Assembly (NCBI RefSeq): GCF_937976295.1
Contig: NZ_CALJRY010000041.1
Location: 1 to 8,766, forward strand
Direction of reading: 5' to 3'
Length of the DNA stretch: 8,766 nucleotides
Source of the DNA: an uncultured Rothia sp.
GTDB lineage: Bacteria; Actinomycetota; Actinomycetes; Actinomycetales; Micrococcaceae
Shown here: positions 1-5,152 of the stretch, piece after piece
How positions within the stretch are numbered: position 1 is the stretch's first letter
Layout of the letters: each line of letters begins with the position of its first letter
Notes under the pieces: model-generated
What the model saw: only the letters and a program-made list of their open reading frames with translations
Told to the model about the DNA's origin: nothing
The model's database searches: none
Made by a program: the position numbers and the translations under genes

Positions 1-3
1 CAC

Positions 4-85
4 GCTATACACTTCCTTCGCTCCTACAGGGGCACCCGCCCTCGCAGAGCTCGGGCACCCTGATGTCGCTTCAGGAAGGTATAGC
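4..85 (+). repeat. dispersed hairpin repeat, copy A
   Basis: Imperfect palindrome. The outer arms are GCTATACACTTCC (4-16) and GGAAGGTATAGC (74-85), which pair except for one extra base. Inside are CAGGG...CCCTG and GCCC...GGGC pairs around a variable loop. The core (about 20-70) is closely similar to copies B and C. It lies at the very start of the window, as expected if a short-read assembly broke at a repeat. The function is unknown. Confidence 0.8.
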
Positions 86-360
86 TGAGCCGCGCGCGCA
101 CATGGGGCTACAGCAAGCCCTTTCTCGATGACCCCTTTCACCGCAAGCCTGCGGGAAGGCACTCCAACGTCCCTGCGGAACCGCCTCGGCACCCAAATAC
201 CTATCTGCCTCTCGTGGCGAGCTACCAGCGGTACCTAACCCGAGTATTCCCCTTCCCCGTTCCCGCACAGTCTTCCCAAGCCGAGTGTCCCGCGGTTCGC
301 ATCCCTGCCACGCAGCCGCACCCTACCTCGTACCGCAGGGAGGGGGAGGGTAGTAGGGGA

Positions 361-445
361 GAGGCGGTATGTTCCGTCGCGACATCAGGGTGTCCGACGC
401 GGAGCGAGGACGGGTTCCCTGCAGGAGCAAGGAACATACCGCCTC
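361..445 (-). repeat. dispersed hairpin repeat, copy B
   Basis: The best preserved copy, read on the minus strand relative to copies A and C. Perfect 15-bp inverted arms, GAGGCGGTATGTTCC (361-375) and GGAACATACCGCCTC (431-445), enclose the shared core. Within the core the inner stem reads GTCC/GGAC, where the other copies have GCCC/GGGC; both sides have changed together, so pairing is kept. It lies between the gene-free 5' end and the tRNA-Gly terminators. It could act as an RNA hairpin, a DNA cruciform or a mobile palindrome; the sequence alone does not decide. Confidence 0.85.
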
Positions 446-487
446 GACCCGTCCAACCCAACCGAGCCCAACCACCACATCCAACCC

Positions 488-524
488 AAAAAATAAAGCC
501 CCAAACCATGAGGTCTGGGGCTTT
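488..524 (-). terminator. Rho-independent terminator behind the tRNA stub
   Basis: On the minus strand, stem AAAGCCCCA pairs with TGGGGCTTT (plus-strand arms 495-503 and 516-524), with further ACC/GGT pairing inside. It is followed on the minus strand by a T-rich tract (A-run 488-493 on the plus strand). This is a classic intrinsic terminator reading away from the tRNA, placed directly behind the duplicated tRNA 3' end at 525-540. Confidence 0.75.
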
Positions 525-540
525 TGGAGCGGCTGACGGG
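517..540 (-). pseudogene. tRNA-Gly 3'-end stub (duplicated fragment)
   Basis: These 24 bases are identical to 635-658, the junction of the tRNA-Gly 3' end and its terminator. The copied part includes the last 16 tRNA bases including CCA (525-540), then the start of the terminator stem. Upstream tRNA sequence is missing: identity stops at 541. It may be the remnant of a second tandem tRNA-Gly gene, or a direct repeat left by a site-specific integration event. Confidence 0.7.
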
Positions 541-546
541 CTGGAA

Positions 547-585
547 GGCGGAAATCCCGAGCGCGCGAGGGAATGTATTTCCGCC
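547..585. repeat. inverted repeat between the two tRNA 3' ends
   Basis: GGCGGAAAT (547-555) and ATTTCCGCC (577-585) are perfect 9-bp inverted arms. TCCC/GGGA pairing continues inside, with a small asymmetric bulge. It fills most of the 118-bp unit between the tRNA-Gly gene and its duplicated stub. It does not share the core of repeats A-C. The function is unknown. Confidence 0.5.
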
Positions 586-612
586 TGGAAGCGATTCCCG
601 CCTCAGACGCGG

Positions 613-643
613 AAAAAGCCCCGCGACGAAGTCCGGGGCTTTT
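613..643 (-). terminator. Rho-independent terminator of tRNA-Gly
   Basis: AAAAGCCCCG (614-623) pairs with CGGGGCTTTT (634-643), with an inner GAC/GTC extension. On the minus strand the stem ends in TTTTT. It abuts the encoded CCA end of the tRNA, sharing one base with it. Confidence 0.8.
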
Positions 644-716
644 GGAGCGGCTGACGGGAATCGAACCCGCGTATCAGGCTTGGGAAGCGTGCGCTCTACC
701 ATTGAGCTACAGCCGC
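643..716 (-). tRNA. tRNA-Gly (anticodon CCC)
   Basis: The minus strand folds as a 74-nt tRNA: acceptor GCGGCTG/CAGCCGC, D-arm GCTC/GAGC with loop AATGGTA, anticodon loop TTCCCAA (anticodon CCC at 682-684), 4-nt variable loop, T-arm GCGGG/CCCGT with loop TTCGATT, discriminator T and encoded CCA. It should read GGG glycine codons. One feature is odd: the anticodon stem CACGC/GCCTG has a C29-C41 mismatch in its centre, where GCGTG would restore full pairing. A close promoter lies upstream and a strong terminator downstream, so it looks like a single-gene transcription unit. Confidence 0.93.
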
Positions 717-725
717 ATCTTTTTC

Positions 726-755
726 AGTGTATCGCGCTTGCTTGCCGGGGGTGAA
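726..755 (-). promoter_or_regulatory. probable tRNA-Gly promoter
   Basis: Minus-strand TTCACC (750-755) and TACACT (726-731) are separated by 18 bp and end about 10 bp before the tRNA 5' end, as expected for a short tRNA leader. The -35 hexamer sits inside the first of three GG(T/-)TGAAATGTG-like words. Confidence 0.45.
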
Positions 756-815
756 ATGTGTCGAGGTGAAATGTGTTGCGGCTGTTTGTGGGCGGGGTGG
801 CGGGGTTGAAATGTG
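750..815 (+). repeat. three short direct repeats upstream of tRNA-Gly and dcd
   Basis: GGTGAAATGTG occurs at 750-760 and 765-775 (15-bp spacing), and GTTGAAATGTG at 805-815. They lie between the divergent tRNA-Gly and dcd genes. They may be protein-binding sites or local slippage products; the first overlaps the likely tRNA -35 box. Confidence 0.5.
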
Positions 816-872
816 ATGTAGGACTGTGTGCTGGGGCTGGTGGATGCCTGCACGTGGGTGGTGTTTGCCAGG

Positions 873-884
873 TATCCTTTAATC
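873..884 (+). promoter_or_regulatory. possible leaderless-type promoter of dcd
   Basis: TATCCT (873-878) lies 6 bp before the GTG start at 885, the spacing expected if transcription begins on the start codon itself. No clear Shine-Dalgarno sequence precedes the GTG. The -35 candidate is weak (CTGCAC, 848-853). Leaderless mRNAs are common in actinomycetes, but this case is inference. Confidence 0.3.
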
Positions 885-1481
885 GTGCTTATTTCAGATC
901 GCGATATTCGTCAAGAGATTGCTGATGGGCGCATCGTTCTTGAACCGTTCGATGAGTCGATGATTCAGCCTGCAAGTGTGGACGTGAGGATTGATCGTTT
1001 CTTCCGTCTGTTCGATAACCATAAGTACCCGCATATTGATCCTGCTCAGCCGCAGGAGGATTTGACGCGCCTGGTGGAGGTGGCTCCTGATGAGCCGTTT
1101 ATTCTGCATCCGGGTGAGTTTGTGTTGGGTTCTACGTATGAGAAGGTGACTCTGCCTGATGATGTGGCTGCCCGTCTGGAGGGTAAGTCGTCGTTGGGTC
1201 GTTTGGGTCTTCTGACTCACTCTACGGCTGGTTTTATTGATCCTGGTTTTTCTGGGCATGTGACGCTTGAGTTGTCGAATATGGCGACTTTGCCGATTAT
1301 GTTGTGGCCGGGTTCTAAGGTTGGTCAGTTGTGTTTCTTCCGTTTGAGTAGCCCGACTGAGCATCCGTATGGTTCTGGTGCGTATGGTAACCGTTACCAG
1401 GGTCAGCGTGGCCCGACTGCTTCGCGTAGTTATTTGAATTTTCATCAGACGATGATTCCGACTGATAGTTCTGAGTCTTAG
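885..1481 (+). CDS. dcd: dCTP deaminase, bifunctional dCTP deaminase/dUTPase type
   Basis: Converts dCTP towards dUMP for dTTP synthesis in the cytoplasm. It is about 198 residues, close to the usual ~190. From the chosen GTG it reads MLISDRDIRQEI, the typical family N-terminus; a GTG at 828 in the same frame would add 19 residues unlike any dcd, so I reject it. The core contains the KSSLGRLGL stretch and HSTAGFIDPGFSG followed by VTLELSN, which carries the catalytic Glu. The C-terminal YGSGAYGNRYQGQRGPTASRS segment closes over the nucleotide. The HSTAG form, rather than the enterobacterial HVTA form, matches the Mycobacterium tuberculosis enzyme, which is both deaminase and dUTPase; bifunctionality here is inference by similarity. 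The last residues (PTDSSES) are an extra tail. The gene is followed by its own terminator, so it is probably monocistronic. Confidence 0.95.
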   Translation: MLISDRDIRQEIADGRIVLEPFDESMIQPASVDVRIDRFFRLFDNHKYPHIDPAQPQEDLTRLVEVAPDEPFILHPGEFVLGSTYEKVTLPDDVAARLEGKSSLGRLGLLTHSTAGFIDPGFSGHVTLELSNMATLPIMLWPGSKVGQLCFFRLSSPTEHPYGSGAYGNRYQGQRGPTASRSYLNFHQTMIPTDSSES

Positions 1482-1499
1482 TCTTTCCCGCTTTGGGGT

Positions 1500-1547
1500 G
1501 CGGGCGTGCAGGCTGTGTGTTTGTGCGCCCGCGTTGGGCGGTTTTTT
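1500..1547 (+). terminator. terminator downstream of dcd
   Basis: CGCCC (1526-1530) and GGGCG (1536-1540) form a tight hairpin followed by GTTTTTT (1541-1547). An alternative longer-range pairing, GCGGGCG (1500-1506) with CGCCCGC (1526-1532), uses the same strand and could compete with it. Confidence 0.6.
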
Positions 1548-1612
1548 CGCCTGTTGTGCTCGTGCGTTCACTCGCGTGCGGGTTTTTATCTCTCACTCTC
1601 TAAGGATTTTTG

Positions 1613-2944
1613 ATGAATCTGAAGCCTGTTGTTCTGCGTGTTGCTGGCGCGGAAGTTTCTTTGTATCTGATTGATATGTCGGACTCTTTTGTGGAGCGTT
1701 TTAAGAAGGCGTGGGAGCCTCTTGCTCCGGAGTTTTTTGATACTCCTGATGAGGCGTATGCTTCGTTGTCTCGTTTTGACCAGGTGATGTTGGTTCATAC
1801 GCCGACTGATGAGTCGGTGATGGATTTGGCGAATCCGTTGATGGGTTCGTTTGATAAGGTTTCGACGCTGCGTGTGGCTGATGACGATTCGGGTATGCAG
1901 GATCTGACGAGCCGTATTACGTTGGCGATGATTGAGCAGCTGGTTGGTCGCGGTGTGATGCTGCATGCGGCTGTTATTGGTGACCCTGAGTCGAAGCGCG
2001 CTGTGGCGCTGGTGGGTGTTTCTGGTAGCGGTAAGACGACTGCGTCGCGTTTCTTGGGTTCGAAGTTTGCGTACCTGACGGATGAGACTGCGATTATTTC
2101 GGATGAGGGTGTTGTGTCGCCGTACCCGAAGCCGCTGTCGGTGATTGTTGACCCGAATGCGCCGAAGGATCAGCAGAACCCGGTGGATTTGGGCCTGAAC
2201 GTGGTTGATCGTGATGACCGCAGCTATGAGCTGTCGCGTATTGTGTTCATTTCTCGTGATGAGTCGGCTTCTGAGCCGTATTTTGAGCGTGTTCCGCTGC
2301 ATGAGGCTCTGGTGTTCTTGAGTGAGCAGAGCTCGGGTCTGGCGCGTCACCCTGAGGGTGTTGTGTCGCTGGCTAAGCTGGTGGAGCGTTGCGGTGGCGT
2401 GTGGCGCCTGGTGTACTCGGAGGTTGAGGATACTCTGCCGCTGGTTCAGGATCTGCTCAATGGTGGTGAGCTGCCGAATGCTGATGAGGTTGAGAAGCTG
2501 GAGAAGTACACGGTTGAGGATCACCTGCCGGGTGTGTTCTTGAACGGTACGATTGCGGTGTCTCGTATGCCGGGTACTTCGGGTGTGCGTGTGGGTGAGG
2601 ACGGCCCGTTCTTGCTGCTGTGTGACACTGAGCTGAATGAGCTGTCTGAGTTTGCGGCGGAGTGCTGGCTGCAGGCTGAGGGCGACATTTCGTACGATAA
2701 CCTGTTTGCTCGTCTGGCTGAGATTTTTGAGGGTCTGCCTGCGGAGGCGTATGACGAGAACCTGAGCACCATGGCGGCTGGTTCGATGCTGTGGGTTCGT
2801 GTGATTGATGATCCGCTGATTGATGACGCGGCCTGGGCTCAGATGACCAGCGATGAGGTTCTGGATGAGGAGGAGCAGCAGATTGCGCTGGATTCCTCTG
2901 AGGATGCTGTCTCTGATGATGAGGACGACGTGGTGGAGGACTAG
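1613..2944 (+). CDS. HPr-kinase-like P-loop protein of unknown function
   Basis: A 443-residue soluble protein that I cannot assign to a pathway. The start is ATG 1613 with AAGGA at 1602-1606; an in-frame TTG one codon earlier lacks that spacing. Residues 117-157 resemble the nucleotide site of HPr kinase and related proteins: LHAAV (117-121), Walker A GVSGSGKT (135-142, Lys141), then YLTDE (154-158), matching the LxxDD-type acidic site, and a PYPKPLSV motif soon after. Residues ~1-115 are a non-membrane alpha/beta region of no clear family. Residues ~320-395 (GPFLLLCD, a Trp, then LFARLAEIFEG) faintly recall PqqD-like winged-helix domains, which is speculative. The last ~30 residues are strongly acidic. 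Codon use is T/G-ending, like dcd but unlike ykoEDC. There is no PTS gene nearby, so HPr as a substrate is not implied. Confidence 0.8.
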   Translation: MNLKPVVLRVAGAEVSLYLIDMSDSFVERFKKAWEPLAPEFFDTPDEAYASLSRFDQVMLVHTPTDESVMDLANPLMGSFDKVSTLRVADDDSGMQDLTSRITLAMIEQLVGRGVMLHAAVIGDPESKRAVALVGVSGSGKTTASRFLGSKFAYLTDETAIISDEGVVSPYPKPLSVIVDPNAPKDQQNPVDLGLNVVDRDDRSYELSRIVFISRDESASEPYFERVPLHEALVFLSEQSSGLARHPEGVVSLAKLVERCGGVWRLVYSEVEDTLPLVQDLLNGGELPNADEVEKLEKYTVEDHLPGVFLNGTIAVSRMPGTSGVRVGEDGPFLLLCDTELNELSEFAAECWLQAEGDISYDNLFARLAEIFEGLPAEAYDENLSTMAAGSMLWVRVIDDPLIDDAAWAQMTSDEVLDEEEQQIALDSSEDAVSDDEDDVVED

Positions 2945-3003
2945 CCTCCGCGGTCCTCTGGCGCGGCTCTCTGAGCTCTGCTTGATAGGCGCTACTTAAG
3001 CAC

Positions 3004-3049
3004 AAGGGAGGGGCGGGTAGAAGAATGATTTTCTACCCGCCCCTCCCTT
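3004..3049. terminator. bidirectional terminator between convergent genes
   Basis: AAGGGAGGGGCGGGTAGAA (3004-3022) and its exact complement at 3031-3049 form a perfect 19-bp stem with an 8-nt loop. It sits between the stop of the HPr-kinase-like gene and the stop of the oppositely oriented MFS gene, so it can end transcripts from both sides. The downstream T-tract is short in both directions. Confidence 0.75.
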
Positions 3050-3084
3050 TGCGTTTGCGGGGTTGCGTTTGCAAGGTCATGTTT

Positions 3085-3112
3085 GCGGGGCTTGCTGGAC
3101 GCTTAGCCCCGC
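3085..3112 (-). terminator. second hairpin downstream of the MFS gene
   Basis: GCGGGGCT (3085-3092) pairs perfectly with AGCCCCGC (3105-3112) around a 12-nt loop. It lies 19 bp past the MFS stop codon. No U-tract follows on the minus strand, so it may protect or pause the mRNA rather than terminate it alone. Confidence 0.35.
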
Positions 3113-3131
3113 GGCGCCTTACCGTGCAACC

Positions 3132-4568
3132 CTACTGGGCGGCCTTGTCGCGGCGCTTCTGTTCACGCTTATGCTCGCGGCGAGCCGCACGCACACGCAG
3201 CGGACCGGGCGCCTTCACCGGCAGCAGCAGGAGTAGACCCGCCACCACAACGATCAGAATACCGAGCACACCCCAAATCTGCGCGCCCATGATGCTCACG
3301 CACAGACCGAACAGCATCGGCGCCAGGAAGCTGGTGGCACGACCGGTGGTCGAGTACAGGCCGAACAGCTCACCCTCAGTACCGGGATCAGCCAGGCGAG
3401 CCAGGAAGGTGCGGGACGCCGACTGCGCCGGGCCCACGAACAGGCACAGCAGCAGGGCGCATACCCAGAACACGCCCGGTTCGGGGAAGAACATCAGCGG
3501 GGTAGCCGCCAAGATAATGCCGACCAGCGAGATAACAATAATTGCCTTCGGGCCCAGGTAATCATCCAGGTAACCGCCCAGAATCGCACCAACCGCCGCG
3601 ACAGCGCTACCGGCAATACCAAACAGAATCACCTCGGACGTGCTGAAACCGAACGTACCCGCCGCAAGAATACCGCCGAACGTAAAAATACCGGACAGAC
3701 CATCACGGAACACCGCCGAAGCAATCAGGAACCACAGGGTCTGCGGGGAGGTCATCTTCAGACGACGAATCGTGCGCCACAGCGCCTTGTAGGAGGCGAG
3801 CAGACCGCCCTGACGAGCCGGGGAGAAACGCTCCAGACCCAGCTCCAGGAAACGCAGCTCGCGGGTGGGCAGCACCTCCGGCAGGAAGCGCTCGCGGGTG
3901 CGCATACGAACCAGCAGCGGCACGCAGAAGATGAGGCACCACGCGGCGGCGAACAGCGCGACCGCACGGATATTCAGGGCGTTATCGGTGGTCAGGCCGA
4001 GCACCTCGGGGGTAAGCACAAAACCCCACAGCACCACAGCCAGCGCCAGGATGCCGCCAATGTAGCCGGCAGCCCATCCGGCGCCCGAAATCTTACCGAT
4101 ATTATCCGGGTGAGAGATACGCGGCAGCACCGCGTTATAGTTCACGTACGCGAACTCGCTGAACACGCTCGCCGCAGAAATCAGGGTGACACCCAGCCAC
4201 AGGTACTGCGGGGTGGGAGCCACGAAAAAACACGCCGCCATCGAACCGACCAGCAGTAGCGTGTTCACGCCGAGCCAGAAGATGCCGCGGCCAGACTTGT
4301 CGTTACGCTGACCGGTCACCGGCGCCAGAATCGCAATGAGGAAACCGGCAATGGTCAGACCCAGAGACAGCGCCGAGGAGGTCTCTTCGGGAGTGCCGAA
4401 ATAGCTACTGGTCAGGTACACGGTGAAGATGAAGGTCATCATAATCGAGTCGAAGCTCGACGAACCAACATCCCACATGACCCAGGACGCGACCGAACGG
4501 CGGCTGTTCGCGTGGTCAACGACCCTACGCGGAGCCTTCGTCTTACGGCGGGGAGAAGAAATAGTCAT
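3132..4568 (-). CDS. MFS transporter, UMF1/Atg22-like
   Basis: A 478-residue polytopic membrane protein of the major facilitator superfamily. After a basic N-terminal tail (to ~25) comes WVMWDVGSSSFDSIMMTFIF, the WxxxDxGSSxF pattern that opens actinobacterial UMF1/Atg22-like members. Around twelve hydrophobic segments follow, with a polar central loop near residues 220-270 (EVLPTRELRFLELGLERFSPA). A short G-x-L-D-D-x-L-G-P-K motif after the seventh or eighth helix is typical of MFS loops. The C-terminus is highly basic (RREHKREQKRRD). The length is normal and the gene is intact. The substrate is unknown; the family includes amino-acid effluxers, but nothing here specifies one. The ribosome-binding site is weak (GAAAG). 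It is transcribed towards the HPr-kinase-like gene and separated from it by a strong hairpin. Confidence 0.85.
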   Translation of the reverse strand: MTISSPRRKTKAPRRVVDHANSRRSVASWVMWDVGSSSFDSIMMTFIFTVYLTSSYFGTPEETSSALSLGLTIAGFLIAILAPVTGQRNDKSGRGIFWLGVNTLLLVGSMAACFFVAPTPQYLWLGVTLISAASVFSEFAYVNYNAVLPRISHPDNIGKISGAGWAAGYIGGILALAVVLWGFVLTPEVLGLTTDNALNIRAVALFAAAWCLIFCVPLLVRMRTRERFLPEVLPTRELRFLELGLERFSPARQGGLLASYKALWRTIRRLKMTSPQTLWFLIASAVFRDGLSGIFTFGGILAAGTFGFSTSEVILFGIAGSAVAAVGAILGGYLDDYLGPKAIIVISLVGIILAATPLMFFPEPGVFWVCALLLCLFVGPAQSASRTFLARLADPGTEGELFGLYSTTGRATSFLAPMLFGLCVSIMGAQIWGVLGILIVVVAGLLLLLPVKAPGPLRVRAARREHKREQKRRDKAAQ

Positions 4569-4661
4569 AGTTGTGCTTTCGGATGCCGAGGTGGCGCTTC
4601 AGCGTAGCGGCGGCATGAAGTCGGCTGAAGTAGAGCGGGCGTGCTGAAGATGGAACACCAA

Positions 4662-4692
4662 GCGGTACGTACCGAGTGAAGATACGTACCGC
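4662..4692. repeat. perfect 10-bp inverted repeat upstream of the MFS gene
   Basis: GCGGTACGTA (4662-4671) and TACGTACCGC (4683-4692) flank an 11-nt loop. The left side also contains the self-complementary word GGTACGTACC (4664-4673). It lies between the DUF4235 gene and the MFS gene, both on the minus strand. It could be a hairpin ending the DUF4235 transcript or an operator for the MFS gene; no U-tract follows, so I cannot choose. Confidence 0.5.
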
Positions 4693-4694
4693 CT

Positions 4695-4706
4695 AGTTCA
4701 TGAACT
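4695..4706. promoter_or_regulatory. 12-bp perfect palindrome, possible operator
   Basis: AGTTCATGAACT is a perfect palindrome immediately next to the 4662-4692 inverted repeat, between two minus-strand genes. Palindromes of this size are often dimeric regulator sites, but no regulator is encoded nearby. Confidence 0.3.
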
Positions 4707-4726
4707 TTCGCGCGGAAGGCGCAAAG
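4705..4726 (-). terminator. possible hairpin just after the DUF4235 stop
   Basis: On the minus strand CTTTGCGC pairs with GCGC-AAAG across a single bulged base (plus-strand arms 4705-4713 and 4719-4726). It starts two bases after the stop codon. Only two T residues follow, so termination strength is doubtful. Confidence 0.35.
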
Positions 4727-4728
4727 TC

Positions 4729-4962
4729 TTAGTTGAAGAAACGACGCTGCAGGCGAGCAATACCGAAGCTCACCACAGCACCGACGACGGAGGTCAGAAC
4801 GGTCCAGAGGATGACCTGACGCAGGGTGTCTTCAGAGTCGTGGGAAATGGCGGGAGGCTGGTTACCGGTAGCCTTGGTCCAGGCTGCGCCCAGGCCCTTG
4901 CCGACCAGGGCGGTTGCGCCCAAGTTGATACCCGTAATAGCAAGCTTAGCGACGGGGTTCAT
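4729..4962 (-). CDS. DUF4235 small membrane protein
   Basis: A 77-residue protein starting MNPVAKLAITGINLG, with two hydrophobic segments at about 7-24 and 47-70 joined by a polar loop (WTKATGNQPPAISHDSEDTLRQ), and a basic end (RLQRRFFN). The WxxATGxxPP and acidic stretch between two helices is the pattern of DUF4235, a family of small actinobacterial membrane proteins with no known function. The start is supported by AAGGAG about 7 bases upstream. It is probably its own short transcript: a leader hairpin lies upstream at 4994-5026 and candidate hairpins lie downstream before the MFS gene. Confidence 0.85.
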   Translation of the reverse strand: MNPVAKLAITGINLGATALVGKGLGAAWTKATGNQPPAISHDSEDTLRQVILWTVLTSVVGAVVSFGIARLQRRFFN

Positions 4963-4993
4963 GTGTATCTCCTTAGCTGTATACGATGCGGCG

Positions 4994-5026
4994 TCTCGCC
5001 CTTGAATCCCTTCGGGTTGGGCGAGA
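4994..5026 (-). promoter_or_regulatory. stem-loop in the leader of the DUF4235 gene
   Basis: TCTCGCCC (4994-5001) pairs perfectly with GGGCGAGA (5019-5026). The inner CCC/GGG (5008-5010, 5014-5016) gives a compact nested hairpin. It ends about 31 bases before the DUF4235 start codon. No U-tract follows on the minus strand, so it looks like a leader structure rather than a terminator. It matches no riboswitch class I know. Confidence 0.45.
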
Positions 5027-5094
5027 AAAGAGCGCCACTCCCTAGCGTATAGGGTTTAAGGCGTTCGTGCCGCTTCGGAGCCTCTCCGTACCAA

Positions 5095-5113
5095 AATTGT
5101 ACACCGTGCAATT
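5095..5113. promoter_or_regulatory. 19-bp imperfect palindrome in the divergent region
   Basis: AATTGTAC (5095-5102) and GTGCAATT (5106-5113) pair with one mismatch around ACC. The minus-strand word TACAAT (5096-5101) inside it could be a -10 box for the DUF4235 gene, though I see no matching -35. It may be an operator in the region shared by DUF4235 and ykoE. Confidence 0.35.
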
Positions 5114-5152
5114 CTGTGATGTGGGCAGAAGAGCGAAACAAAAAGCGGTAAA

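Larger units (their letters stand above)
1..487. other. gene-free intergenic stretch with two hairpin repeats
   Basis: I find no credible gene here. The open frames that cross this stretch have no recognisable domain, no convincing ribosome-binding site, and run through hairpin repeats and into the tRNA. What it does hold is repeat copy A (4-85) and repeat copy B (361-445). Between them, 86-360 is GC-rich sequence in which I recognise nothing beyond short local duplications such as two CCTGCGG-like words near 148 and 172. Confidence 0.7.

Noticed and set aside
283..310. GGTTCGCATCC resembling a tRNA T-loop
   Set aside because: The flanking bases do not form a T-stem and no acceptor or anticodon arm can be built around it.
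214..654. 146-codon plus-strand reading frame near the 5' end
   Set aside because: It runs through hairpin repeat B, two terminators and the tRNA 3' end, has no recognisable domain, and has no convincing ribosome-binding site.
828..884. Upstream GTG start for dcd at 828
   Set aside because: The added 19 residues are unlike the family N-terminus, while GTG 885 gives the expected MLISDRDIR.
894..1571. 225-codon minus-strand frame opposite dcd
   Set aside because: It is a shadow of dcd: Arg/Thr/Gln-rich low-complexity translation without any domain.
1586..2524. 312-codon minus-strand frame opposite the HPr-kinase-like gene
   Set aside because: It is a codon-bias shadow (Arg/His/Gln/Asn-rich); the plus-strand frame has a P-loop and a good ribosome-binding site.
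2945..3131. dif-like site at the composition switch
   Set aside because: I read this interval and the divergent region near 5090 for the usual dif pattern and found no acceptable match.
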